From: Salibacteraceae bacterium
GTDB lineage: Bacteria > Bacteroidota > Bacteroidia > Flavobacteriales_G > Salibacteraceae
Assembly (NCBI GenBank): GCA_023262195.1
Contig: JALRDM010000092.1
Span: forward strand, 1-11,550
Direction of reading: 5' to 3'
DNA: 11,550 bases
Below the pieces are notes generated by a model that was not told the origin of the DNA, did no database searches, and saw nothing but the letters and a program-made list of their open reading frames with translations. The translations under genes and the position numbers were made by a program. Shown here piece after piece: positions 1 to 7,618 of this stretch (positions are counted from its first letter, which is position 1; each line of letters starts with the position of its first letter).

Positions 1-313
1 CACTGATTCCGAAGGCACTGGTTTCATCAATTTTGGTTGCAAATCCAGCATAGTCATACTTGGCAATACCCGCAAAGTATTCTGCGTGTTGAGCAGCTAC
101 TTGGAGATTATCATCGATCTTGGTCAATCCAGCCGGATTCCAGTACGCTGAGGTGACATCACTTACAGAGGCCACTTGCGCTTTGCTCATACCCAAGGCT
201 CGAGCACCAACACCAATGCTCAGGAATTCATTGCTGTACTTGCGGGTTTGAGCAAATACAGAAACGCTGAGAACAACAAAAACAACAGAAAAAATGATTG
301 AAATACTTCTCAT
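1..313 (-). CDS. PorV/PorQ-family outer-membrane protein, N-terminal part (runs off left edge)
   Basis: The reverse strand from an ATG at 313 reads open for 104 codons to the window edge, so the C-terminal part is missing. Residues 1 to about 22 form a signal peptide (MRSISIIF, a Val-rich core, then SVFA before QTRKYS). The mature start carries NEFLSIGVGARALGM, followed by a stretch ending in SAYWNPAGL. This pairing is typical of the PorV/PorQ group of FadL-like outer-membrane beta-barrels in Bacteroidota, several of which work in type IX secretion, shuttling substrates or anchoring the sortase. Which member this is cannot be decided from the N-terminus. It is divergent from pssA with 117 bases between them. 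A TACATTTG -7-type box at 327-334 would give a very short leader. Family placement rests on recalled motif similarity and the exact role is inference. Confidence 0.8.
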   Translation of the reverse strand, partial: MRSISIIFSVVFVVLSVSVFAQTRKYSNEFLSIGVGARALGMSKAQVASVSDVTSAYWNPAGLTKIDDNLQVAAQHAEYFAGIAKYDYAGFATKIDETSAFGIS

Positions 314-326
314 AATCAAAGCCAAA

Positions 327-334
327 CAAATGTA
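327..334 (-). promoter_or_regulatory. Candidate Bacteroidota -7 box for the PorV-like gene
   Basis: The reverse strand reads TACATTTG, an exact match to the Bacteroidota -7 consensus TAnnTTTG, ending 13 bases before the ATG at 313. No good TTG or TTTG -33 element sits about 19 bases upstream, so the call rests on one box and position. If real, the transcript would start roughly 8-10 bases before the start codon. Confidence 0.4.
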
Positions 335-430
335 CGAAGGAATTATGCTGCGGGTTTGGAACGGACATAACTGCTTTTTACCATGAAAATTGCCCTAAAC
401 ACTACTGTTTAAACGCAATATATTCGCCAA

Positions 431-1306
431 ATGTTGAAAGCCATACTTCGCTTCATTCCCAACTTTCTCACACTGTGCAATGCCGCTTGCGGTGTGGCTG
501 GGATTGTTTTAATCGGAAATGAGAACATGATTGGTGCGGTTTATTGCGTTAGTATCGCTCTTTTTCTCGACTTTCTCGATGGTTTTGTTGCTCGATTGTT
601 AGGCGTACAAAGCGAACTTGGCGTGCAGCTCGACAGTCTGGCCGATGGCATTACGTTTGGAGCGCTGCCTGGGCTTATTCTATTTCAAATGATTGTGATA
701 TGTGAAGGCGCATATTTTGTTGATTCAACGCAGTGGCCCTTGGATGTGTGGATAAATGCCTCTATTGCTTTGATCGTGCCGATGGCGGCTGTTTATCGAT
801 TGGGAGTGTTCAACTTAGATCAGTCGCATCCACCTCATTTTCTTGGATTGCCAACTCCTGCGATGACCTTGGCAGTATTGGGCATTCCACTCGTGTTGGA
901 GCTTAATTATCACCTCAATTTTTATCATGTTATTCCAGATTTTTTACTCGAAGTATTGAGAGATGAGCGAAGGTGGAGTGCTACTGATGTTTCCATTGTA
1001 AAAATGATGAATCAAAGCTGGTTTTATCAGGCGCTATCCGTGTTTTTGGCTTTAGCGATGGTTACTCGTGTACCGATGCTTTCCTTAAAATTCAAAGGAC
1101 TTAGCTGGACGGTGAATAAATGGCGCTATTCCATACTTATTTGGGTATTGATTTGCTATTTCATTTTCTTGGTGCCGTACATTGATCTCCCTTTATTTAA
1201 TTGGGGGCTGATCGACTATTTGGTGCTCCCAATATTTATGATCGGGTATTTCGTGCTCTCATGGATTTATGCCATTTTTGGCGCACCAAATTCACAGATA
1301 GAATAG
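431..1306 (+). CDS. pssA: CDP-diacylglycerol--serine O-phosphatidyltransferase (phosphatidylserine synthase)
   Basis: This is an integral membrane enzyme of the CDP-alcohol phosphatidyltransferase family. Such enzymes transfer a phosphatidyl group from CDP-diacylglycerol to an alcohol, here probably serine, making the precursor of phosphatidylethanolamine. The full signature D-x2-DG-x2-AR-x8-G-x3-D-x3-D is present: D47, D50, G51, A54, R55, G64, D68 and D72. The start IPNFLTLCNAACG and the ITFGALPG segment just after the signature favour serine synthase over PgsA or cardiolipin synthase types. Several hydrophobic segments follow, with polar loops near residues 95-112 and 168-195. At 291 residues it is longer than short Bacillus-type PssA (inferred from family knowledge). 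The ATG at 431 fits the expected N-terminus. purS follows one base after the stop, suggesting co-transcription. Substrate specificity is inferred from family resemblance. Confidence 0.87.
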   Translation: MLKAILRFIPNFLTLCNAACGVAGIVLIGNENMIGAVYCVSIALFLDFLDGFVARLLGVQSELGVQLDSLADGITFGALPGLILFQMIVICEGAYFVDSTQWPLDVWINASIALIVPMAAVYRLGVFNLDQSHPPHFLGLPTPAMTLAVLGIPLVLELNYHLNFYHVIPDFLLEVLRDERRWSATDVSIVKMMNQSWFYQALSVFLALAMVTRVPMLSLKFKGLSWTVNKWRYSILIWVLICYFIFLVPYIDLPLFNWGLIDYLVLPIFMIGYFVLSWIYAIFGAPNSQIE

Positions 1307-1307
1307 T

Positions 1308-1556
1308 ATGAAGTTTAAGGCCGAAATCGATATCATGCCCCATGCCAATCTGCTTGACCCACAAGGGAAGGCAGTTTCATCTTCCATGGGTAATCTTGGG
1401 TTGAATGAAATCACTTATGTGAGAATTGGTAAGCACATCACGCTCGAAGTGGAGGCTGAAAATGAATCTATTGCCAATGCTAAGGTTGATGAGGCGTGCA
1501 AAAAGCTTCTTTGCAACCAGATTATGGAGAGCTACTCGTTTGTGCTTTCTTCTTGA
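1308..1556 (+). CDS. purS: Phosphoribosylformylglycinamidine synthase subunit PurS
   Basis: This 82-residue protein matches PurS, the small subunit that bridges PurL and PurQ in the FGAM synthase complex at the fourth step of de novo purine synthesis. Diagnostic parts are the central LLDPQGKAV segment, [13 protein letters not shown] in the second strand region, and the conserved C-terminal half with [16 protein letters not shown]. Length agrees with the family (about 80-85). The ATG at 1308 lies one base after the pssA stop, so the two probably share a transcript although their pathways are unrelated. purL and purQ are not in the window. The last 25 bases overlap the 3' end of lptB on the opposite strand, so the C-terminal codons of both genes share the same DNA. 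Identification is confident from sequence pattern. Confidence 0.92.
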   Translation: MKFKAEIDIMPHANLLDPQGKAVSSSMGNLGLNEITYVRIGKHITLEVEAENESIANAKVDEACKKLLCNQIMESYSFVLSS

Positions 1557-2305
1557 GCCTTTTTGTTGACAGGTTTAACCTTTTTCAACTCAAAATTCTG
1601 ACCCAGATAAACGCGCCTCACTTCGGGGTCGTTCGCTAAGTCTTCGGCAGAGCCCGCTTTTAAGATATTCCCTTCAAAAAGAAGGTATGCTCTATCGGTA
1701 ATCGAGAGTGTCTCTTGTACATTGTGATCGGTGATAAGGATGCCGATGTTTTTACTCTTAAGTGTACTCACAATAAATTGTATATCCTCAACGGCAATCG
1801 GGTCAACCCCAGCGAATGGCTCATCCAACAAGATGAAATTTGGATCGGAGGCAAGTGCACGAGCAATCTCGGTTCTTCTGCGTTCGCCTCCGCTCAATAA
1901 GTCACCTCTATTGGTGCGCACGTGTTGTAGCCCAAACTCATCCAAAAGCGCTTCTAGTTTTGCTTTTTGGTCAGATTTGCTCATGCCTTTGCGCATCTCG
2001 AGCACGGCTTTAATGTTGTCTTCTACACTCAGTTTTCTAAATACAGATGCTTCTTGAGGCAGGTATCCCACTCCTTGTTGTGCCCGTTTGTACATCGGGA
2101 GACCTGTAATGTCGCGACCATCGAGATAGATCTTGCCGCTGTTGGGTTTGATCAAACCAACGATCATGTAGAAGGTGGTGGTTTTTCCAGCTCCGTTGGG
2201 CCCGAGCAAACCTACAATCTCGCCTTGCGATACATCCACAGATACACCTTTTACTACCGTTCTACTTCGGTATTTCTTTACAAGGGCATCAGCTTTTAGT
2301 ATCAT
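1532..2305 (-). CDS. lptB: Lipopolysaccharide export ABC transporter ATP-binding protein LptB
   Basis: LptB is the cytoplasmic ATPase of the LptB2FG complex that extracts lipopolysaccharide from the inner membrane and pushes it along the Lpt bridge. Numbered from the ATG at 2305 (257 residues), it has Walker [10 protein letters not shown] at 35-43, Q-loop Gln84, signature LSGGE at 137-141, Walker B FILLDEP at 157-163 and switch His194. [35 protein letters not shown] and RRVYLGQNF are characteristic of LptB rather than generic ABC ATPases. An in-frame TTG at 2317 would add four residues, but ATG-initiated MILKADAL fits the family better and leaves one base after the upstream stop. The last roughly 18 residues form a Lys/Glu-rich tail that overlaps purS in the opposite direction. 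It is third in the tatC, DUF5686, lptB operon. Confidence 0.94.
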   Translation of the reverse strand: MILKADALVKKYRSRTVVKGVSVDVSQGEIVGLLGPNGAGKTTTFYMIVGLIKPNSGKIYLDGRDITGLPMYKRAQQGVGYLPQEASVFRKLSVEDNIKAVLEMRKGMSKSDQKAKLEALLDEFGLQHVRTNRGDLLSGGERRRTEIARALASDPNFILLDEPFAGVDPIAVEDIQFIVSTLKSKNIGILITDHNVQETLSITDRAYLLFEGNILKAGSAEDLANDPEVRRVYLGQNFELKKVKPVNKKAQEESTNE

Positions 2306-2306
2306 A

Positions 2307-4781
2307 TTAAAACTCAATTTGGAAGGTTAGCCTCACTCCAAAAGGCACCACATTTGGATTGTTCAAATATGACAATCTCCAGAGCGCATCAACTCTAAAA
2401 ATCTTTAAAATATTCTCAACGCCCACGCCAGCTTCAAAATAGGGTCGGTTTAAGTCATAGAGATTAGCAGGAAACTCCAGCTGAGTTCTATGTCTGTCAG
2501 AGAGCCCGCCAATGGCACTGCGCAGTGTGGCAACTTCTCGCCATTTTAATTTTCCGAATAATGGCACTTTATTGAAGAATAGACCATTAAAGTGATGCGT
2601 GTAGAAAACGGATACCCACTGATCGCTTATGAACTCATAAAAGTTCATGAGGTTGTATGAATAATCATCATAGAAATAGGTTTGGTTGCCTGGAAACATT
2701 TGCAACAGCGGATATGGAAGGGTCCCCCAAATTTTTCCTACATCAACAATAATTTCACTTTGACCAATGGGGTTGATTGGGAAACGGTCCGCTACCCTTA
2801 AGGATAGTCGCTGGTATTCGTAATCTCCACCTAAGAATCCTTTGATTCCAAACCTTGCATTTAACTCAACAATGGGAAACTTTGTTCCAAGGCTTACTCG
2901 GTCTAACTTTCCTTCGATAAAGCGCTCTTGAAAAGCAAATCTCACACCAACCGAGAGATCGGCTGTGCTTATTCTGTTGATATCCCTAATGGTGCCGTCT
3001 GAAGCTTCCCTTTGAAAAAGCACATCACCAACCGACCACATATCCTTTCTGCCAAATTCAACTTTGGAGCTCAATCCATGAAAGAATTCAATCTCATAGC
3101 CGCCTTTATACTTCTCAAATGCATTGAATCGAAATGGGGCTCTCCGAAATACGGATGAAAGGATATTGTCTGTTTTCCAAGCATTGGCACTTTGGCCCAG
3201 CTGTTCAAGGTCTTTCTGAGCGCTGAAGCTCACTATTTGGCGAGGTGATTTCGAGAGGAAATATCGTGCCCCAGTTTTATACTTAAACCATTGGTCTTTG
3301 GTGCCATAGGCAATGTATCCATTGAGTTCAAGTTTGTCACTAAAGTTTGCATTGGTTCTACCACCTATCCTTGGCCTTACGCCCTCTACTTGGTTAAAGC
3401 TGAGCGCAGTGTAGTAGGGTCCAAGATCAACATATTTAGTCTCATAATGTCCGTTGATGAACAAGGTAATGATGTCAACATAAGTTCTAAAGGCTTTGAT
3501 GTTTTGGATGGTATCCACCATTTCATACACCTTATATTCATTATCACTGAGTTTTTCTGGACGTTGGTCCTGCCAAAAATCATCCGTATGATAGTTGGCA
3601 CTATCAGAGACTACAAGGTTGTTGAATCGGCTGTAGAAATTATCTTCTTTTTCTTCGTTGATCTTGAAATCATCATAGATAGTGGTTTTGCGACCATAGA
3701 ATCCGACCGCTTTATCAGAGATGTTGAAATCAACCACTACATTTTCTTTGGTAAGCATCCAAACCTCATCTTCAACCTGATCATATTCGTGGTGTACAGA
3801 AAAGCTATTAATCCAATTGATGTTGGCAGATTCAAGAATGTGGGCATCTATCTGCTTCACCGCATAAGTAGTATCATGTATCCACATCTCACCTTCAAAA
3901 ACGAGTTCGCTTCGCCTGCGAGGTATGAAGGCGATTTGAAAGCATTTTTTACCATCCAATATTGCACTATCCAAAAGATAGTATTTATAAGATACCGGCC
4001 CAAAATCGGACAGAGGACTCACGAAGCTTTTACCAAATGCATCCACATAGTTTTCATAAATGTTGGTGTTTTGGTACATGTCTCCTAAAAACTGGCTTAC
4101 ACTCTCATTTTTTACTCCGGCTACCTTCGTTGCCTCGATAAACTCCATAGAGCTTTTGGGGGTTTTTCGGTAGTAGTATCGAGATACAGATTCGGTAAGA
4201 AATATGGGTAGAAAAGGTTTCTCCTCAGATGTGCTGTCAATATTGTCAAACACAAAATCAAACGGCTTCATCACGCGCTGGTTTTTAAAGCCTTCGTTGA
4301 TATTGTTCATATCAAACTCAATCTTGTTGTAGACATCATATTCATAAGCGAGAAGTTTTTCCCGGTTATTCGCTTTTTTATTACGAACCACCTTCTTCAT
4401 TAATTCTACTGCGGGGTCTTTGTCTCGCTTATCTGCAGTGATGGTAACCGGTCCAAGCGCAATACCAGTGACCACAATTTGAAAATCGATGATTTGCGAC
4501 CGATCAGCTCTTACCTTTTTGGCCAAGGGTTTATAGCCCAAAGTGGAAACAACGAGTGAATCGGTAGGGTAGTAGGTTTCGATTCGATAGGTGCCATTAT
4601 CATCAGTAATGGTTCCGATTTTACTGTCCTGAAAGAAAACGTTTGCAAACGGAATGGGCTCCCCCGTTTCGCTATCGACCACCTTACCTGCTACAATTGT
4701 CTTTTGTGCAATACTTGTGAGGCTCACGAACAAAGTGAAAACCAGTAGCGCAATGGATCTACATAAGACCGATAGTGTCAC
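2307..4781 (-). CDS. DUF5686 outer-membrane protein with carboxypeptidase-regulatory-like N-terminal domain
   Basis: This large predicted outer-membrane protein has 824 residues. Residues 1-25 are a signal peptide ending SIA before Q26. Residues about 29-115 form a carboxypeptidase-D regulatory-like beta-sandwich ([19 protein letters not shown], then DDNGTYRI and LGYKPL), as at the start of many Bacteroidota TonB-linked and surface proteins. After [20 protein letters not shown] the rest matches the DUF5686 pattern, with a long C-terminal region of alternating beta strands ending in Phe (TFQIEF), as expected of a beta-barrel. No TonB plug or SusC signature is seen. The only reasonable start is a GTG at 4781 that overlaps the tatC stop as GTGA, which suggests translational coupling. 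lptB begins one base after its stop. Function is unknown; an envelope-biogenesis role is inferred from its neighbours. Confidence 0.85.
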   Translation of the reverse strand: MTLSVLCRSIALLVFTLFVSLTSIAQKTIVAGKVVDSETGEPIPFANVFFQDSKIGTITDDNGTYRIETYYPTDSLVVSTLGYKPLAKKVRADRSQIIDFQIVVTGIALGPVTITADKRDKDPAVELMKKVVRNKKANNREKLLAYEYDVYNKIEFDMNNINEGFKNQRVMKPFDFVFDNIDSTSEEKPFLPIFLTESVSRYYYRKTPKSSMEFIEATKVAGVKNESVSQFLGDMYQNTNIYENYVDAFGKSFVSPLSDFGPVSYKYYLLDSAILDGKKCFQIAFIPRRRSELVFEGEMWIHDTTYAVKQIDAHILESANINWINSFSVHHEYDQVEDEVWMLTKENVVVDFNISDKAVGFYGRKTTIYDDFKINEEKEDNFYSRFNNLVVSDSANYHTDDFWQDQRPEKLSDNEYKVYEMVDTIQNIKAFRTYVDIITLFINGHYETKYVDLGPYYTALSFNQVEGVRPRIGGRTNANFSDKLELNGYIAYGTKDQWFKYKTGARYFLSKSPRQIVSFSAQKDLEQLGQSANAWKTDNILSSVFRRAPFRFNAFEKYKGGYEIEFFHGLSSKVEFGRKDMWSVGDVLFQREASDGTIRDINRISTADLSVGVRFAFQERFIEGKLDRVSLGTKFPIVELNARFGIKGFLGGDYEYQRLSLRVADRFPINPIGQSEIIVDVGKIWGTLPYPLLQMFPGNQTYFYDDYSYNLMNFYEFISDQWVSVFYTHHFNGLFFNKVPLFGKLKWREVATLRSAIGGLSDRHRTQLEFPANLYDLNRPYFEAGVGVENILKIFRVDALWRLSYLNNPNVVPFGVRLTFQIEF

Positions 4782-5611
4782 GACTCAATGGCATTTTTTG
4801 TGACCATTCCTGATATCCAAATGCTTATTTCATAAAGAATGAGAATCGGGATAGTCACCAATATTTGGCTAAATATATCGGGAGGAGTAATTACGGCCGA
4901 TAGAACCAGTGCTGAAACAATGGCGTGCCTTCTAAAGGCTCTTAATACCTTAGGCGATAATACTCCAGCCCGTGTGAGAAAGAACACCGCTACTGGGAGT
5001 TCAAACACTGCTCCGCAAGCCAGGGCCACTGTAGTTACCAAGGATATATAAGTGCTAAGGGTTGGGTTATTTAAGACGGCATCACTTACTTGATAGTTGA
5101 GAAAGAAGTTTATTGAGAGCGGGCTAATCACGAAATAACCAAAACATACACCACACATGAAGAGGAATGAAGTCGCCAAAACAAAACCTCGTGCATACTT
5201 TCTTTCTGAAGCCTTAAGGCCTGGAGCTATGAATCGCCATACTTCCCAAATCAAATAAGGGAATGCGATAATGATTCCTGCTACTATGGCTGTAAGAATG
5301 TGAGCACTGAATTGCCCTGCCATGGTTAAGTTCACTAAATCTGGCAGGTCCTGGCCTATGCATATGGCCCCATTCGGGAAGAGACTAGGGAGCAATTCAC
5401 TAAAAAAATCGCTCATTTTACATAGCAATCGATAGGTGATGAAATCTGCGCGCTTAGGACCAAAAATGACAGTGTCAAAAACAAAAGCCTTGAAAATGAA
5501 AGCCCCAATGGCAGCAATGAGAATGGCGGAAATTGAGCGTATTAAGTGCCACCGAAGTACCTCGAGGTGATCGAGGAAAGACATTTCATCGTTGCTTGAT
5601 TCGTTGGTCAT
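4778..5611 (-). CDS. tatC: Sec-independent protein translocase protein TatC
   Basis: TatC is the multi-spanning receptor of the twin-arginine pathway. It binds twin-arginine signal peptides and assembles with TatA to export folded proteins. The protein has 277 residues with about six hydrophobic segments. Family marks are MSFLDHLEVLRWHLIRS at 10-26 (Glu17 in the N-terminal signal-binding helix), FPYLIWEVWRFIAPGLKASER at 117-137 (Glu136-Arg137), FELPVAVFFLTR with Glu204 at 203-214, and SAVITPPDIFSQ at 238-249. The insert at about 52-100 in the first periplasmic loop is common in Bacteroidota. The ATG at 5611 is used; Met10 is a possible alternative. It is first in a minus-strand operon with the DUF5686 gene and lptB. 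No tatA is in the window. A weak box (GATATTTG on the minus strand) lies shortly upstream, without a convincing -33 element. Confidence 0.95.
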   Translation of the reverse strand: MTNESSNDEMSFLDHLEVLRWHLIRSISAILIAAIGAFIFKAFVFDTVIFGPKRADFITYRLLCKMSDFFSELLPSLFPNGAICIGQDLPDLVNLTMAGQFSAHILTAIVAGIIIAFPYLIWEVWRFIAPGLKASERKYARGFVLATSFLFMCGVCFGYFVISPLSINFFLNYQVSDAVLNNPTLSTYISLVTTVALACGAVFELPVAVFFLTRAGVLSPKVLRAFRRHAIVSALVLSAVITPPDIFSQILVTIPILILYEISIWISGMVTKNAIES

Positions 5612-5710
5612 CTTTGGTTTTGGTCAACTACAAATATCTCTTAAATGCCTCGGCTGAGCGATTACTCGTGTCAATTCCTCTAACAATCATCTGCTTATTG
5701 CTATATCAAG

Positions 5711-5740
5711 TTGAAAATGTGATTGTTACAATTATATTTG
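5711..5740 (+). promoter_or_regulatory. Bacteroidota-type promoter for the small secreted protein gene
   Basis: TTG at 5711-5713 is followed by exactly 19 bases and then TATATTTG at 5733-5740, a full match to the primary sigma-factor promoter of Bacteroidota (TTTG/TTG, N19, TAnnTTTG). The expected transcription start is about 4-7 bases downstream of the -7 box, which falls on or next to the GTG at 5746. It sits in the 134-base divergent gap between tatC and the small gene. Confidence 0.6.
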
Positions 5741-5745
5741 TTGGG

Positions 5746-5994
5746 GTGAAAAAACGGATTCATTTAGCGCTTATTATATCAGCCATCACTGCTGGCCTCA
5801 TGGCTATTTCAAACGTTGAGTTGGCTGGCAAGGCTCAGTCTGTTTCGAGTTCGACAATAGGTAAGATTTTAGACTACGTTTCTGTGGCAGTTGATGAATC
5901 AACTACCGAATCGAGCAAAAAGACAAGCGAACCTAAAGAAGATTTCACCTTCAATTTCCCGAACATTTTCGACATTTTTCGGTCTATTTTCTAA
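5746..5994 (+). CDS. Small predicted secreted protein of unknown function
   Basis: I do not recognise this 82-residue protein. Starting at GTG 5746 it reads M-KKR followed by a hydrophobic run (IHLALIISAITAGLMAI) and then SNVELAGKAQ, a convincing export signal with likely cleavage near AGKA/QS. The mature part is only about 50 residues: a short helical stretch (TIGKILDYVSVAV), an acidic and Ser/Thr-rich linker (DESTTESSKKTSEPKED), and a Phe-rich end with seven Phe in the last 16 residues. The reading frame is open further upstream, but that part runs antisense through tatC and does not look like protein. ATG 5800 would destroy the signal peptide. ctaA follows after 42 bases in the same direction. 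No lipobox Cys and no catalytic motif are visible. A role in the envelope is inference. Confidence 0.6.
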   Translation: MKKRIHLALIISAITAGLMAISNVELAGKAQSVSSSTIGKILDYVSVAVDESTTESSKKTSEPKEDFTFNFPNIFDIFRSIF

Positions 5995-6036
5995 ACATCC
6001 ACCGTTGTTTTGCATCGGTGAAATGAACACGGAGAT

Positions 6037-7074
6037 ATGAAGAGTGGAAGTCCGTCAAAGGCGGTGATGATTTGGTTGTGGATTGGCATTGGGATGATTC
6101 TGACCATGGTGGTAATTGGAGGCTTAACTCGGTTAACACACTCGGGTTTGTCTATGGTCCATTGGACCTTTGCAGGTTCTCTACCCCCAATGGATGAAGC
6201 ATCATGGATTGCAGAATTTGATCGATACAAGACTTCGCCTGAGTACATTGAACTACACAGTCATTTCAGCTTAGATGATTTCATGTCAATTTATTGGTGG
6301 GAGTATATCCATCGAATGTTTGGCCGTTTGATTGGATTGGTATTCATAATTCCTTTTGCGTTTTTTGTCTTTACCAAGCGCATATCAAAAGCGATGTTGC
6401 CCAAATTCTTTGTGATCCTCGCACTTGGTGCAACGCAAGCTTTGCTGGGTTGGTTTATGGTGAAAAGTGGACTTGTTGATGTGCCTCGTGTAAGTCATTA
6501 CCGACTTGCAGCTCACTTGACCACTGCATTTATCACATGCTCATATATATTTTGGGTGTTGCTCCAGTATCGAGACCAGAATAAGTCCTACGATAAATCA
6601 AACAGTACAAGTTGGGCTTGGCTTTTGGGTGGGGCCCTTGTTTTTCAAATTGTGTATGGTGCATTCGTAGCAGGTCTAAAAGCGGGTTGGGTGCATAATA
6701 CTTGGCCTTTGATGGATGGGCATATTATCGCTCCTGCAGTTTGGGCCCTGGATAGTATTTCTCAAAGCTTAATGGAGTCCAAATCTGGAGTTCAGTTTGT
6801 ACATCGTACCATGGGCTTAATAGTTTTTGGCCTAGCGATATACACTGCTTACCAATACAGGGTGTCTCAATGGCTAAGAAAACCTACCATGCTTTTCGCG
6901 ATTTGTATCACGATTCAATTCTTACTTGGGGTGACCACACTTCTTCTTCAAACTCCAATTGAATTTGCGGTTACGCATCAAGTCTTTGCTCTTGTAACCC
7001 TCCTGAGTTGGGTGTGGTTGCTCTACTCATTCAAGCATCAGAAGTCCAGCGAAGGGATTCAACAAGGTGTTTGA
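6037..7074 (+). CDS. ctaA: Heme A synthase, COX15/CtaA family
   Basis: This membrane enzyme oxidises the C8 methyl of heme O to a formyl group to give heme A, the cofactor of aa3-type cytochrome oxidases. The 345 residues contain about eight membrane segments in two related halves. Motifs are GGLTRLTHSGLSM at 28-40, EYIHRMFGR at 89-97, HYRLAAHL at 154-161, FVAGLKAGWVHNTWPLM at 210-226, QFVHRTMG at 253-260 and VTHQ at 312-315. The four candidate heme-ligand histidines are H92, H160, H256 and H314, all present, and the conserved Glu89 next to H92 is also present. The form resembles the COX15-like type rather than the shorter Bacillus CtaA with its cysteine pair. GGAG at 6031-6034 lies just before the ATG at 6037. 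Its last 44 bases overlap gldD tail to tail. Confidence 0.94.
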   Translation: MKSGSPSKAVMIWLWIGIGMILTMVVIGGLTRLTHSGLSMVHWTFAGSLPPMDEASWIAEFDRYKTSPEYIELHSHFSLDDFMSIYWWEYIHRMFGRLIGLVFIIPFAFFVFTKRISKAMLPKFFVILALGATQALLGWFMVKSGLVDVPRVSHYRLAAHLTTAFITCSYIFWVLLQYRDQNKSYDKSNSTSWAWLLGGALVFQIVYGAFVAGLKAGWVHNTWPLMDGHIIAPAVWALDSISQSLMESKSGVQFVHRTMGLIVFGLAIYTAYQYRVSQWLRKPTMLFAICITIQFLLGVTTLLLQTPIEFAVTHQVFALVTLLSWVWLLYSFKHQKSSEGIQQGV

Positions 7075-7618
7075 TATCTCCCTTGACGTAGTCAATCACA
7101 GGGGCAAGCGAATCCTTGTTCGGTTTTACGTTGAAATAGAGCGAACCCCTTAGAAAATGTGATGTACTGTCCGTGACAAAAAACTGCATGTCACTGGCGG
7201 TCTCTCCCTTGAATTCATAGATAAGTCCAAAAACACGCGAAGTATTGTTTTCGATTCTGCTTTCATTGATTGCCGTAGCCTTCGTCACGTGTTTCATAGC
7301 CAGCTTGCGGTTGTCTTCGATTTGCGTTACCAGGTCACCGTCAATTTTTGAATATGTCAAATGAATGGTGGCATCAAATTTTGGGTAGTAGATATTGTAC
7401 CAACACGGTTTACTTCTGTGTCGCTTATCTACAGTGAGGTAACTATATCGAGAGGCCTCAAAGGTGTATGGGCAATCCCATGAGTTTGTGTCAGGCGCTA
7501 TATAGGATGGTTCAGGTAAATCGATTCGTACGTAAGCTTTTGGCTTTGGAACAAAATCTCCTTGACATCCGACAATGATCAGTGAGATGCATGCAAGAAC
7601 CATTGAGAATTGTTTCAT
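7031..7618 (-). CDS. gldD: Gliding motility lipoprotein GldD
   Basis: GldD is a lipoprotein required for gliding motility and type IX-related functions in Flavobacterium-type bacteria. The N-terminus is a lipoprotein signal (MKQFSMVLACISLIIVGC) with lipobox Cys18. The mature part begins QGDFVPKPKAYVRIDLPEPSY and carries CPYTFE, CWYNIYYPKFDATIHLTY, FFVTDSTSHFLRGSLYFNVKPN and a C-terminal HLVESLRW, all in the order expected of GldD. At 195 residues it has the usual length. Its ATG overlaps the gldE stop as ATGA (7615-7618), implying coupled translation. The gldE-gldD pairing is the normal genomic arrangement. The 3' end overlaps the 3' end of ctaA on the other strand by 44 bases. The molecular activity of GldD is not established; participation in gliding is established for the family. 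Confidence 0.94.
   Translation of the reverse strand: MKQFSMVLACISLIIVGCQGDFVPKPKAYVRIDLPEPSYIAPDTNSWDCPYTFEASRYSYLTVDKRHRSKPCWYNIYYPKFDATIHLTYSKIDGDLVTQIEDNRKLAMKHVTKATAINESRIENNTSRVFGLIYEFKGETASDMQFFVTDSTSHFLRGSLYFNVKPNKDSLAPVIDYVKGDIKHLVESLRWTSDA

Noticed and set aside
407..414. GTTTAAAC palindrome before pssA
   Set aside because: An eight-base A/T-rich palindrome is expected by chance; it does not match a clear promoter and no second copy is seen.
1715..2299. Three plus-strand open frames of 61-110 codons
   Set aside because: All are antisense to lptB, whose ATPase motifs are complete.
2305..2317. TTG at 2317 as the lptB start
   Set aside because: ATG at 2305 gives the family-typical MILKADAL start and avoids an 11-base overlap with the upstream gene.
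3291..4088. Long 265-codon open frame on the plus strand
   Set aside because: It lies wholly antisense inside the DUF5686 gene, has no family resemblance and unlikely composition (many Ile/Phe runs); the opposite strand has clear domains and a signal peptide.
5533..5745. Upstream extension of the small secreted protein's frame
   Set aside because: It runs antisense through the start of tatC, lies upstream of the predicted promoter, and would bury the signal peptide; GTG 5746 is preferred.
6000..6020. CACCG ... CGGTG inverted repeat between the small gene and ctaA as a terminator
   Set aside because: Five-pair stem with an 11-base loop and no following T-run; too weak to call, and it would separate genes that look co-directional.
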